Origin: Paracoccus indicus
GTDB lineage: Bacteria > Pseudomonadota > Alphaproteobacteria > Rhodobacterales > Rhodobacteraceae
Length of the DNA: 64,000 nt
Assembly (NCBI RefSeq): GCF_003056335.1
Contig: NZ_PYWA01000004.1
Span: 286,156-350,155, forward strand
Reading direction: 5' to 3'
Notes under the pieces: model-generated
Told to the model about the DNA's origin: nothing
Database searches by the model: none
The model's input: the letters and a program-made list of their open reading frames with translations, nothing else
Shown: positions 21,248 to 32,067 of the stretch, piece by piece
Layout: every line of letters begins with the position of its first letter
Position numbering within the stretch: the stretch's first letter is position 1
Position numbers and translations under genes: made by a program

Positions 21248-22051
21248 ATGCTCTATCAAGTGGATGACTGGGACGACGCTTATGCCAATGGCGCGCACAT
21301 CCCGAACGCCGAGGCCTATTTCGCCAGCTGGCCGCAAAGCGCCGCAGCCTTTCGCGACCGCCACCCGCCCCGCGATCTGGGCCGTGGCCATCTGTTCATG
21401 CCGCAAGGCACGCCGCGCGGGCTGATGGTTTTCATCCACGGCGGCTATTGGATGAACACCGACCCGTCCTTCTGGTCGCATCTGGCCGAGGGTGCCCTGT
21501 TGGCCGGATGGGTAGCGCTGTTGCCGGGCTATACGCTGGCGCCCGAGGCACGGATCACCCAGATGACCGGACAGGTGGCCCGCCAGATCGCCACGGCTGC
21601 GGAACAGGTCGAAGGCCCCATCGCCATCACCGGCCATTCGGCGGGCGGACATCTGGCGGCGCGGATGGTCTGCGATGACGGCACCTTGCCCGCGCAGGTT
21701 CTGGCGCGGGTCTCGGCCTGCGTGCCGATCTCGCCCCTCTCGGACCTGCGACCATTGATGCGCACGGCGATGAACCGCACGCTGATGATCGACCTGCCCG
21801 AGGCCTTGGCCGAAAGCCCCGCCCTGCTGCAACCCGCCCAAGGCATCCCCGTCACCACTTGGGTCGGCGGGTCCGAACGCCCCGAGTTCCTGCGTCAGGC
21901 CCGTCTGCTGGCGGATGCCTGGGCAGGACTTGGGGCCGCGACGGAATGCGTCACGGCCCCCGGTCGGCATCATTTCAACGTCGTCGAGGATCTGATGCGC
22001 CCCGACGCGCCGCTGATGACGCGGCTTCTGGCTCAGAGCGGCTCGCGATAG
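21248..22051 (+). CDS. Alpha/beta hydrolase, probable kynurenine formamidase
   Basis: A 267-residue alpha/beta-hydrolase. HGGYW (64-68) forms the oxyanion-hole motif seen in arylformamidases of the AFMID/BNA7 type. GHSAGG (129-134) holds the nucleophile S131, and the C-terminal RHHFNVVEDL contains the catalytic His. ATG 21248 has GAGGGA upstream. Being divergent from kynU supports a role converting N-formylkynurenine to kynurenine; that assignment is inference, since HGGxW hydrolases also include other esterases. Its 3' end overlaps the convergent aldo/keto reductase by 19 bp. Confidence 0.7.
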   Translation: MLYQVDDWDDAYANGAHIPNAEAYFASWPQSAAAFRDRHPPRDLGRGHLFMPQGTPRGLMVFIHGGYWMNTDPSFWSHLAEGALLAGWVALLPGYTLAPEARITQMTGQVARQIATAAEQVEGPIAITGHSAGGHLAARMVCDDGTLPAQVLARVSACVPISPLSDLRPLMRTAMNRTLMIDLPEALAESPALLQPAQGIPVTTWVGGSERPEFLRQARLLADAWAGLGAATECVTAPGRHHFNVVEDLMRPDAPLMTRLLAQSGSR

Positions 22052-22869
22052 TCGAACTCGTCGGGGTGCGGGCCGGTGCGGTGGTCGTTGTCCAGACCGT
22101 CCAGCGCGGCCATGTCCTCGGCGGTCAGCTCGAACTCCAGCACGGCGAAGTTCTGCGCCAGACGGTCGGGGTGTTCCGATTTCGGAATGACCGACAGACC
22201 ATGCTGGATATGCCACCGCAGGATCACCTGCGCGGGGCTGCGGTTCAGCCGTTCCGCAATTTTGGTGACGGCGGGCGCCTCGAAGCTGTCGCCGCGACCA
22301 AGGGGGGTCCAGCTTTGCGTGACGATGCCAAGATCCTCGTTGATCTTGCGCATATGGGTTTGCGCCAGCGAGGGATGCAGCTCGATCTGGTTCAGCGCCG
22401 GGGTGACGCCGGTCTCGTCGATCAGGCGCTTGAGGTGGTCCTCGTGGAAGTTCGCCACCCCGATCGAGTTCACGCGGCCTTCCTCGCGCAGGCGGATCAG
22501 CGCCTTCCAGGTCTCGACATAGGCATCCAGCTTGGGCAGCGGCCAATGGATCAGGAACAGGTCCAGCCGGTCCAGACCGGTGCGCTCCATCGTCTCGTCG
22601 AAGGTCCGCAGCGCCATGTCATAGCCCTGTGCATCGTTCCACAGCTTCGAGGTCACGAAGATCTCGTCGCGGGGGACGTCGGAATTGCGGATGCCCTCGC
22701 CCATGCCGCGTTCGTTCTTGTAGGCGGCGGCGCCGTCGATCAGGCGGTAACCGGCGCTCAGCGCCTGCTGCACCACCTGCGGGGTCTTCGCATCGTCGAT
22801 CTGCCAGATGCCGGTGCCCAGCTGGGGCATCTTGTGTCCGTCATTCAGCGTCATCATCGGTTGGGTCAT
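22033..22869 (-). CDS. Aldo/keto reductase
   Basis: A 278-residue NADPH-dependent reductase of the AKR superfamily (2,5-diketo-D-gluconate reductase-like group). The catalytic tetrad is visible: D45, Y50, K75 and H108 (LIHWP). The C-terminal IPKSEHPDRLAQNF binds the 2'-phosphate of NADPH. ATG 22869 is preceded by AAAGGAG. The substrate is unknown; such enzymes reduce a range of aldehydes and ketones. Confidence 0.88.
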   Translation of the reverse strand: MTQPMMTLNDGHKMPQLGTGIWQIDDAKTPQVVQQALSAGYRLIDGAAAYKNERGMGEGIRNSDVPRDEIFVTSKLWNDAQGYDMALRTFDETMERTGLDRLDLFLIHWPLPKLDAYVETWKALIRLREEGRVNSIGVANFHEDHLKRLIDETGVTPALNQIELHPSLAQTHMRKINEDLGIVTQSWTPLGRGDSFEAPAVTKIAERLNRSPAQVILRWHIQHGLSVIPKSEHPDRLAQNFAVLEFELTAEDMAALDGLDNDHRTGPHPDEFDYREPL

Positions 22870-23036
22870 GGGTGACTCCTTTCGTTGCCGCAGATAACGC
22901 AAAGGACGGGCATTGGGTCCAGCCCATATGTCGCGCCCCCTTCACGATGATTTTCGCGCGGCACCCCTGCCGCATGGAACCGCTGCCCGCCGACGCTGTT
23001 GACCGATGCGCCGACCCGCGCCGCGAAAGGCACAAC

Positions 23037-23786
23037 ATGGACCAGCAGGTCATCCCCTTCGATCTTGTCCGCATGTTCATCGGGGAACAGCCGCCGCTGT
23101 TCTATGCCGAGATCCTGTTCCGCACCGTCCTGATCTATGTCTACACGCTGGCGATGATCCGCTGGATCGGCGGGCGCGGCGTCGCGCAGCTGTCGATGGT
23201 GGAATTCCTGCTGGTGATCGCCCTCGGTTCGGCGGTGGGCGATGCGATGTTCTACCCCGAGGTGCCGCTGTTGGCCGCCATGGCCGTCATCACCACCATC
23301 GTCCTCATCAACAAGGTGCTGGACCGGCTGATCGTCCGGTCCGATCGCGCCAAGACCACGCTGGACGGACGACCCTTGGCGCTTGTCCGCGACGGTCGCA
23401 TCCTGCTGGATGCGATCGATCACCGCGATCTGGGCATTTCCGAGATCAAGTCGATGCTGCGCCTTGCCGGGGTCGAGAACCTGGGCGAATTGCGCGCGGC
23501 CTACCTCGAGGCCGGGGGCGGGCTGTCGGTCTTTCGCGCCCATCCGCCCCGCCCCGGCCTGTCGCTGGTCCCGCCCCGGCACCTGCTGAACCCGCCACCC
23601 GCCACCGACAAGCCGCTTGCGATGGACGGCCAGACATGTTGTGGCATCTGCGGCGCGCCGACCGGTGCGCAGATCATCGCCACCCGCGGTCGTTGCAGCC
23701 ATTGCGACGGGCGGGCGTGGCAGTCTCCGGAATGGCCCGCGGGCACCGGGGAACAGGACAAGGGCGGCACCACGCCGAAGGAGTGA
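23037..23786 (+). CDS. DUF421 membrane protein with C-terminal zinc ribbon
   Basis: A 249-residue protein. The N-terminal half has three membrane helices (about 25-42, 54-72, 76-95) and the DUF421 (YetF-like) soluble domain (about 96-168: TTLDGRPLALVRDGRILLDAI and LRLAGVENLGELRAAYLE). The tail is Pro-rich and then carries two cysteine pairs, CGIC (202-205) and CSHC (220-223), which would make a small zinc ribbon not usual for the family. ATG 23037 has GAAAGG upstream. Function unknown. The next gene starts 3 bp after the stop. Confidence 0.8.
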   Translation: MDQQVIPFDLVRMFIGEQPPLFYAEILFRTVLIYVYTLAMIRWIGGRGVAQLSMVEFLLVIALGSAVGDAMFYPEVPLLAAMAVITTIVLINKVLDRLIVRSDRAKTTLDGRPLALVRDGRILLDAIDHRDLGISEIKSMLRLAGVENLGELRAAYLEAGGGLSVFRAHPPRPGLSLVPPRHLLNPPPATDKPLAMDGQTCCGICGAPTGAQIIATRGRCSHCDGRAWQSPEWPAGTGEQDKGGTTPKE

Positions 23787-23789
23787 CAG

Positions 23790-24122
23790 ATGAAGGTATT
23801 CACGCTGGTGGTCGAACTGGGACGCAGGACCGGCGACGGGCTGCCCAAGGGCGCGACCGGGGCGGGTCTTGTCTGCTTCGCCGCCGGAACCGACGAGGCC
23901 GAGGCGGTGCGCGAAACCGTGGCGATCCTGAAGCAGGCCGAGATGGCTCCGCTGGACGTGACCGGATACGGCACGCTTGAGGACCGGCTGGCCGAGGGGC
24001 ATGAGGTCGACCAGGACGAACGCGACCTGATGGACCGCGCGCTGGCCGAAAATTCCGTCATCATCGCGCAGATGACGCCCTATTTCGGGGACGAAGGGTC
24101 GCAGGACACGCCGCGCCATTAG
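23790..24122 (+). CDS. Hypothetical protein, 110 aa
   Basis: A small acidic soluble protein (MKVFTLVVELGRRTGDGLPKG...). AAGGAG lies upstream within the end of the DUF421 gene, and codon use matches the neighbours. The start suggests a beta-alpha fold with an amphipathic helix (DEAEAVRETVAILKQAEM). I do not recognise the family. Being coupled to the DUF421/zinc-ribbon gene suggests a partner role, but that is inference. Confidence 0.65.
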   Translation: MKVFTLVVELGRRTGDGLPKGATGAGLVCFAAGTDEAEAVRETVAILKQAEMAPLDVTGYGTLEDRLAEGHEVDQDERDLMDRALAENSVIIAQMTPYFGDEGSQDTPRH

Positions 24123-24231
24123 GGCTGCGTTGCGGTGCCGCATCGCGCACCGCTTGCCCTACCCATGGATGCATCCTTCGGTTAGACTGTTCACAACAAG
24201 AACCCGAGCAGTCACGAACAGGCGATCATCC

Positions 24232-26659
<2,428 letters not shown>

Positions 26660-26662
26660 GGA

Positions 26663-28069
26663 TCAGCCCTTGTCCGCATCGCCGCCGGCCGGTTCGGCAT
26701 TGGCGGCGGGGGTTTCGGTGGCGGGCACATCGTCGGCGTTGAAGCTGACGGCGGCCAGACCCTTCAGGATGTCGACGGCATAGGCCAGCTGGTAATCCTC
26801 GTCGCGCAGGGCGGCAGTCGCCTCGACCTCGGCGGCCTCGTCCTCGATCTGCTTGCGGTCCTCGTCGCTGATGTCGTTGCCCAAGGCACCGCGCAGATCC
26901 GCCTCGGAGCGGCTGAAGCTGCTGTTGGTGCGCGATTCTTCCTCCTCCGTGGGCTGGGCAGGGGTTGGCTGGGCGACCAGGATGTCGGGCTGGATGCCCA
27001 ATGACTGGATCGACCGTCCCGACGGCGTATAGTAACGCGCCGTCGTCAGCCGGATCGCACTGTCCGAGGTGACGGGCATCACGGTCTGGACACTGCCCTT
27101 GCCGAAGGTCTTTTCGCCCACGACGATGGCGCGGCGATGGTCCTGCAGCGCGCCGGCCACGATCTCCGATGCGCTGGCCGAACCGCCATTGGTCAGGACG
27201 ACCATCGGCTTGCCTTCGGCCAGATCGCCCTCCTCGGCGTTCCAGCGTTCACTCTCATCGGGGTTGCGGCCGCGGGTGCTGACGATTTCGCCCGCATCCA
27301 GAAACGCGTCGCTGACGCTGATCGCCTGGTTCAGCAACCCGCCGGGGTTGTTGCGCAGGTCCAGGACGAAGCCCGTGACCTTGTCGATGCCGCCTGCTTC
27401 CTCGACCGCCTTGGCCAGCTCGGTCTTCAGCGCGTCATAAGTCTCGTCGTTGAAGGTCGAGACGCGCAGGACGACCGCATGGCCCTCGACGCGCGACCGT
27501 ACGACGGTCAGCTTGATCGTGTCGCGGGCCATGGTCAGATCGAAAGGTTCGGTCTCGCCTTCGCGCAGGATGGTGATGGTGATCTCGGACCCAACCGGGC
27601 CGCGCATCATCTCGACCGCCTCGTCCAGGTTCAGGCCCAGCAGCGATTCGCCGTTCACATGGGTGATGAAATCGCCCGACTGCACGCCCGCCTCGGCGGC
27701 GGGGGTGTCGTCAATGGGCGAGACGACCTTGACCATGCCCTCTTCCTGGCTGACCTCGATGCCCAGGCCGCCGAAGCTGCCGCGGGTCTGGGTCTGCATG
27801 TCGGAATAAGCATCCGCCGACAGGAAGCTGGAATGCGGATCAAGCGAGGTCAGCATGCCGTTGATCGCAGCCTCGACCAATTCCTTGTCGTCGGGGGCCT
27901 CGACGTAATCGGCGCGGATACGCTCGAAGATGTTGCCGAACAGTTCAAGCTGTTCGTAGGTCGAGGTATTGCGCCCGGCTTCCTGCGCCATCAGCGGTCC
28001 GGCGATCTGGGTCGTTGCCAGCGCGCCTGCAAGAACGCCCCCCAGTCCTGCGATCAGATAATGTCTCAT
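26663..28069 (-). CDS. ctpA: C-terminal processing protease (S41 family)
   Basis: A 468-residue periplasmic serine protease. The signal sequence is MRHYLIAGLGGVLAGALATT. A PDZ domain (about 85-170) precedes the S41 domain, with the SASASE nucleophile motif (GGSASASEIVAGALQDH) and GEKTFGKGSVQ with the catalytic lysine. The C-terminal 100 residues are acidic and low-complexity. Relatives process the C-termini of envelope proteins and, in several bacteria, degrade peptidoglycan hydrolases. The EnvC-like gene 16 bp upstream fits an envelope-remodelling role. Confidence 0.93.
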   Translation of the reverse strand: MRHYLIAGLGGVLAGALATTQIAGPLMAQEAGRNTSTYEQLELFGNIFERIRADYVEAPDDKELVEAAINGMLTSLDPHSSFLSADAYSDMQTQTRGSFGGLGIEVSQEEGMVKVVSPIDDTPAAEAGVQSGDFITHVNGESLLGLNLDEAVEMMRGPVGSEITITILREGETEPFDLTMARDTIKLTVVRSRVEGHAVVLRVSTFNDETYDALKTELAKAVEEAGGIDKVTGFVLDLRNNPGGLLNQAISVSDAFLDAGEIVSTRGRNPDESERWNAEEGDLAEGKPMVVLTNGGSASASEIVAGALQDHRRAIVVGEKTFGKGSVQTVMPVTSDSAIRLTTARYYTPSGRSIQSLGIQPDILVAQPTPAQPTEEEESRTNSSFSRSEADLRGALGNDISDEDRKQIEDEAAEVEATAALRDEDYQLAYAVDILKGLAAVSFNADDVPATETPAANAEPAGGDADKG

Positions 28070-28085
28070 GGCGGCCTTTCCTGCC

Positions 28086-29267
28086 TCAGTCCTGTTGCGG
28101 GTCGACGAATGGATTCAGCACGAACCACTCGGCCGGGTCCAGCGTTTCATTGCCGCGGCGCAGTTCAAGATACAGCGATTCACTGCGTCCGGCCTGATCG
28201 CCGCGGGCGGCATCCGCGACGAACTGCGATCCGAATTCCTGCGCGGGCGCCTCGGCCCCGCCCATCAAACCAACGGGATCGCCGGCCTTCAGCACGTCGC
28301 CGACCTCTCCGAAGACCTGGGCGAGGCCCGCGAAGATCATAAGATAGCCGCGCGCCGGTTCCACGATCATCACATTGCCGTAATCGAGGAAGGGTCCGCG
28401 ATAGCGAATTGTCGCAGGCCAGGGCGTCTGCACCAGCGCGGCGGGCGCGGTGGCGATGACCCAGCCCGGACGCTTGACGCCCGCCGCGTCGGGTTCGTCA
28501 TAGGGGCGCAGCACCGATCCCACGACCGGCAGGCGCAGGCTGCCCTGCGCGCCTTCGAAGTCGTCCATTGGGGCGCCCACGTCCTTTTCCATCTTGGCGA
28601 TGCCTGTGGCGAAATCGTCCAGGGTCTGCGCGGCCTCGCGCAGCGCGCTCAGCTCCTCGGGGTCCTCGGCGAAACGCACCGGCATCGAGCTGCGGTCGGT
28701 GACGGCGCTGGACAGCAGGCGACGCGCCTCCTGGACCGAGGCGAGGCCCGATCCCAGCATGCCCGCCGCATTGGCCTGCAATTCCCGCACCGTGGCGATT
28801 TCATCCAGATCGCCCTGCAGCGCCTCGGCCTCGGCGCGCAGGCCGGGGGTGACGCCCGACAGCAGCATCGCGGACCGCGCATTGGCCAAGGCCCCCGCCG
28901 GATGCAGCAGCATGGTGCTCTCGGGGCTTTGCTGCAGGGCGGTCATCGCCCCCAGCACCTGCCCCAGCTGATCGCGCTGCGCATCGAAGCGGGCACGCAG
29001 TTCCGCCTCGCGCGCGCTGGCTTGGCGCAGCCCGTCGCGCAGGGCGGCAAGGCCGGTTTCATAGCCGCGGATCACCTCGGTCAGGGCCACGACCTGATCG
29101 TCGGCGGTCACCGCATCGGCCAGTTCCCCGATCGAGGCGCGCAGCATGGCCGCGGCGCTTTCGGCGTCGCGCACCGCCTGATTGGCGGGGCTGACGTCCT
29201 GCGCATGGGCAGGCGACATCAGCGCAAGGCCCAGCAGGGCCGCGGCGGCAAGGGCCCGAGGCGTCAT
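28086..29267 (-). CDS. EnvC-like murein hydrolase activator (degenerate LytM domain)
   Basis: A 393-residue exported protein. ATG 29267 overlaps the gpmI stop (ATGA); the signal peptide is ALAAAALLGLALMSPAHAQ. A long coiled-coil region (about 30-240) is followed by an M23/LytM-like domain (about 270-385). The zinc ligands of active M23 peptidases are missing: the usual HxH is LYLEL and the first His motif is absent. It should therefore activate amidases rather than cut peptidoglycan, as EnvC and NlpD do. The gpmI-envC-ctpA order is common in alphaproteobacteria. Confidence 0.85.
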   Translation of the reverse strand: MTPRALAAAALLGLALMSPAHAQDVSPANQAVRDAESAAAMLRASIGELADAVTADDQVVALTEVIRGYETGLAALRDGLRQASAREAELRARFDAQRDQLGQVLGAMTALQQSPESTMLLHPAGALANARSAMLLSGVTPGLRAEAEALQGDLDEIATVRELQANAAGMLGSGLASVQEARRLLSSAVTDRSSMPVRFAEDPEELSALREAAQTLDDFATGIAKMEKDVGAPMDDFEGAQGSLRLPVVGSVLRPYDEPDAAGVKRPGWVIATAPAALVQTPWPATIRYRGPFLDYGNVMIVEPARGYLMIFAGLAQVFGEVGDVLKAGDPVGLMGGAEAPAQEFGSQFVADAARGDQAGRSESLYLELRRGNETLDPAEWFVLNPFVDPQQD

Positions 29268-30778
29268 CTGGTGATCAGGCTTTCGCCGGTCATCTCGGCC
29301 GGAAGGGGCAGCCCCATCAGGTCCAGCACCGTGGGCGCCAGATCGGCCAGACGGCCCGCCCGCACCGAGGCACCCGCAGGACCGCCATAGACGATCACCG
29401 GCACGGGGTTCAGCGTATGGGCGGTATGGGCATTGCCGGTATCGAGGTCGATCATCTGTTCGCAATTGCCGTGATCGGCGCAGATGACGGCGGCCCCGCC
29501 GACCTTGTCCAAGGCCTCCAGCATGCGGCCCAGGCCCTGGTCCACGGCCTCGCAGGCGCGGGCGGCGGCGTCCAGGCTGCCGGTATGGCCGACCATGTCG
29601 GGGTTGGCGAAGTTGACCACGATCAGGTCGTAGCCCGCGCCGATCACCTCGAGCAGCTTGTCGGCGACTTCGGCTGCGGCCATTTCGGGGGCCATGTCAT
29701 AGGTCGCGACCTTGGGGCTCTGCGGCATGTGCCGATCCTCGCCCTCTTCGGGGGTTTCCTTGCCGCCGTTCAGGAAGAAGGTGACATGGGGGTATTTCTC
29801 GGTCTCGGCCAGGCGGAACTGGCGCAGGCCCTTGGCCGCGACCCAGGCCCCAAGCGTGTTGACCACCTGCGTCTTGGGATAGGCGGTCTGCATGAAGTCG
29901 CTGTGGCGGCTGCTGTAATCGACCATGCCCAGCACGCCCGCCCATTCGGGACGGTCGCTGGCATCAAAAGCGTCGAAGTCTGGATCGGCCAGCGCCGACA
30001 GGATTTCCCGCGCGCGGTCGGCGCGGAAGTTCAGGCAGAACAGACCGTCCCCGTCCTGCGCCCCGTTATAGCCGTCGATGACGAAGGGCGGGATGAATTC
30101 ATCGGTCTTGCCGTCCGCATAGGCCGCGACGATGGCATCCTCGGCCGAGGCTGCATCCGTGCCGCGACCGGCGACCATCGCGCCGAAGGCCTGCTCGACC
30201 CGGTCCCACCGGTTGTCGCGATCCATCGCGAAATAGCGCCCGACGACCGTGCCGATCCGCGCGCCTTTCGGCATCGCGCCCTGCAGTTCGGTCAGATAGC
30301 CATGGGCCGAGCTTGGCGCCACGTCGCGCCCGTCGGTGATGGCATGGATGACGACCGGCACGCCCGCCTCGCTGACGATCTTCACCGCCGCCAGCATGTG
30401 CTGCAGGTGGCCATGCACCCCGCCGTCCGAGACGACACCCATGACATGCGCCGTCCCGCCCGAGGCCTTCATCCGGTCGATGAAATCCAGCAGCGCGTCG
30501 TTCTTGCCGAAGCTGCCTTCCTCAATGGCCAGGTCGATCTGGCCCAGATCCATGGCGACCACGCGACCGGCACCGATATTGGTGTGGCCAACCTCGGAAT
30601 TGCCCATCTGGCCGCGCGGCAGACCCACGTCGGGACCATAGGTCACCAGCGTCGCATTGGGACAATCGCGCATCAGACGGTCGAAGTTGGGCGTCGCGGC
30701 CTGGTCGGGTGCGCTCTGCTCGGGGCGGTCGGACAGGCCCCAACCATCCAGAATGCACAGGATCACGGGTTTGGTCAT
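29264..30778 (-). CDS. gpmI: 2,3-bisphosphoglycerate-independent phosphoglycerate mutase
   Basis: A 504-residue Mn2+-dependent enzyme that interconverts 3- and 2-phosphoglycerate in glycolysis and gluconeogenesis. ATG 30778 opens the conserved MTKPVILCILDGWG. GQMGNSEVGH carries the phosphoserine nucleophile S61. VVNFANPDMVGHTG and ICADHGNCEQM supply metal ligands. It is coupled to the EnvC-like gene by a 4-bp overlap. Confidence 0.96.
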   Translation of the reverse strand: MTKPVILCILDGWGLSDRPEQSAPDQAATPNFDRLMRDCPNATLVTYGPDVGLPRGQMGNSEVGHTNIGAGRVVAMDLGQIDLAIEEGSFGKNDALLDFIDRMKASGGTAHVMGVVSDGGVHGHLQHMLAAVKIVSEAGVPVVIHAITDGRDVAPSSAHGYLTELQGAMPKGARIGTVVGRYFAMDRDNRWDRVEQAFGAMVAGRGTDAASAEDAIVAAYADGKTDEFIPPFVIDGYNGAQDGDGLFCLNFRADRAREILSALADPDFDAFDASDRPEWAGVLGMVDYSSRHSDFMQTAYPKTQVVNTLGAWVAAKGLRQFRLAETEKYPHVTFFLNGGKETPEEGEDRHMPQSPKVATYDMAPEMAAAEVADKLLEVIGAGYDLIVVNFANPDMVGHTGSLDAAARACEAVDQGLGRMLEALDKVGGAAVICADHGNCEQMIDLDTGNAHTAHTLNPVPVIVYGGPAGASVRAGRLADLAPTVLDLMGLPLPAEMTGESLITR

Positions 30779-30844
30779 GATTGCCTCGCGGTTTTCCCCC
30801 TCATACGCGGGCGACGGCGCGACGGCAACCACAGGTGGCCCGCG

Positions 30845-31312
30845 TCAGGCCCGGTGATAGGGCGACCCGGACAGGATGGTGGCGGCTCGGTACAGCTGTT
30901 CGGCCAGCATGACACGCACCAGCATATGCGGCCAGACCATGCGCCCGAAGCTGATCGACCAATCGGCACGGGCCCGCAGATCGGGGTCCAGCCCATCAGC
31001 CCCGCCGATGACGAAGCAGACGTCGCGCGCCTCGTCGCGCCATCTGGCGATGCGGGCCGCGAAATCGGGCGACAGGGGCTGGTCGCCGCGTTCGTCCATC
31101 ATCACCAGCGCGGCCCCCGCAGGCAAGGCACGCGACAGCAATTCGGCCTCGGCCTTCATGCCCAGGCCGCGCTTGTCCTCGACCTCGACGACGGAAACGG
31201 CCGGCAACCCGAGGCTGCGGCCTGTTTTCGCGAAGCGGTCAAGGTAATCGGCGATCAGCGCCGCCTCGGGGCCCTTGCGAAGCCGCCCGACGGCGGCGAT
31301 GTCGATCCGCAT
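30845..31312 (-). CDS. rlmH: 23S rRNA (pseudouridine-1915-N3)-methyltransferase
   Basis: A 155-residue SPOUT methyltransferase, the usual length. FVIGGADGLDP and SFGRMVWPHMLVRVMLAEQLYRA form the SAM-binding knot, and the C-terminus ends with GSPYHRA. It methylates pseudouridine 1915 in helix 69 of 23S rRNA. It lies 9 bp downstream of rsfS, the usual pairing. Confidence 0.95.
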   Translation of the reverse strand: MRIDIAAVGRLRKGPEAALIADYLDRFAKTGRSLGLPAVSVVEVEDKRGLGMKAEAELLSRALPAGAALVMMDERGDQPLSPDFAARIARWRDEARDVCFVIGGADGLDPDLRARADWSISFGRMVWPHMLVRVMLAEQLYRAATILSGSPYHRA

Positions 31313-31321
31313 GGCTGCGCC

Positions 31322-31741
31322 TTACGGCTGGAGGTGATCGTCGCGCACCCGGGACAGGGCGTCGGCGGGCATCCACATCTTTTCCAGCTGATAGAAGTCG
31401 CGGACCTCGGGGCGGAAGACATGGACGATCACGTCGTCGGTGTCGATCAGCACCCAATCGCCGGCATCCTTGCCTTCGATGCGCGGGCTGCGGCCCGTCG
31501 CCTGCTTGACCCGGTCGGCCAGCTTTTCGGCGATGGCACCCACCTGGCGCGAGCTGCGTCCCGAGGCGATCACCATGTGATCGGCCATGGCGGAACGGCC
31601 CCGCAGATCGATGCTGACGACCTCTTCGGCCTTGTCATCATCCAGCGAAGTCATAACAAGCGAAAGAACCTGGTCGCTGGTCAGCGAGCCTTTCGCAGCG
31701 GTCGTGGCCGGCCCCTGGGCCGACGGGACGTCTTGTGACAG
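31322..31741 (-). CDS. rsfS: Ribosomal silencing factor RsfS
   Basis: RsfS binds uL14 on the 50S subunit and blocks subunit joining. The nearest ATG (31654) would begin at MTSLDDDKAEEVVSIDL and cut off the first helix. In frame upstream, SDQVLSLVM matches the usual RsfS N-terminus. That upstream frame has no ATG, GTG or TTG. It begins at CTG 31741, which has a perfect GGAGGA 7 bp before it (31754-31749). I therefore place the start at CTG, giving 139 residues. The core (AMADHMVIASGRSSRQV, GDWVLIDTDDVIVHVF) is intact. Confidence 0.85.
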   Translation of the reverse strand: MSQDVPSAQGPATTAAKGSLTSDQVLSLVMTSLDDDKAEEVVSIDLRGRSAMADHMVIASGRSSRQVGAIAEKLADRVKQATGRSPRIEGKDAGDWVLIDTDDVIVHVFRPEVRDFYQLEKMWMPADALSRVRDDHLQP

Positions 31742-32067
31742 GGTTATATCCTCCGGTCAGCGCGCCGATGACCCCCGGCGCAGGGGTCCCTTCAACATAG
31801 CATCTTTTCGCCCCATCTCAATCGCTGGCGGGATTTTCCTTTCGGCAATCGTCGCAAGATGGCTGCGGGCCTTGCCAGCGGTGTGGCGAATGCCTAATCT
31901 TGCGGGATGATGCGTTTCTTCGACATTCATGATCGCGCGCGACTGCCGCAGCGCTTCTATGGCGAAACGCTCTGCGTGACCGCGCGGGGCTGATCGGCCT
32001 GCGGGACAGCCCTGTCCCGCCGCTTGTCCATGCCCGCACCCTGCATCACAGCCGAAAGACCTCAGCC
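31742..32067. other. Divergent rsfS-leuC intergenic region
   Basis: 326 bp without a confident gene. It should contain the promoters of rsfS (left) and leuC (right). The only candidate inside is a 28-codon open frame (31907-31993). I see no riboswitch or attenuator structure. Confidence 0.6.
31907..31993 (+). CDS. Possible small ORF upstream of leuC, 28 aa
   Basis: ATG-ATG start, then [26 protein letters not shown]. The codon pattern is GC3-rich like the neighbours, but no strong ribosome-binding site precedes it. It has only two leucine codons, so it is not a leucine attenuation leader. It could be a small protein, a gene remnant or chance. Confidence 0.25.
   Translation: MMRFFDIHDRARLPQRFYGETLCVTARG

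Noticed and set aside
29417..31738. A 773-codon plus-strand frame opposite gpmI, rlmH and rsfS
   Set aside because: It spans three separate real genes on the other strand and their gaps, so it cannot be one real gene.
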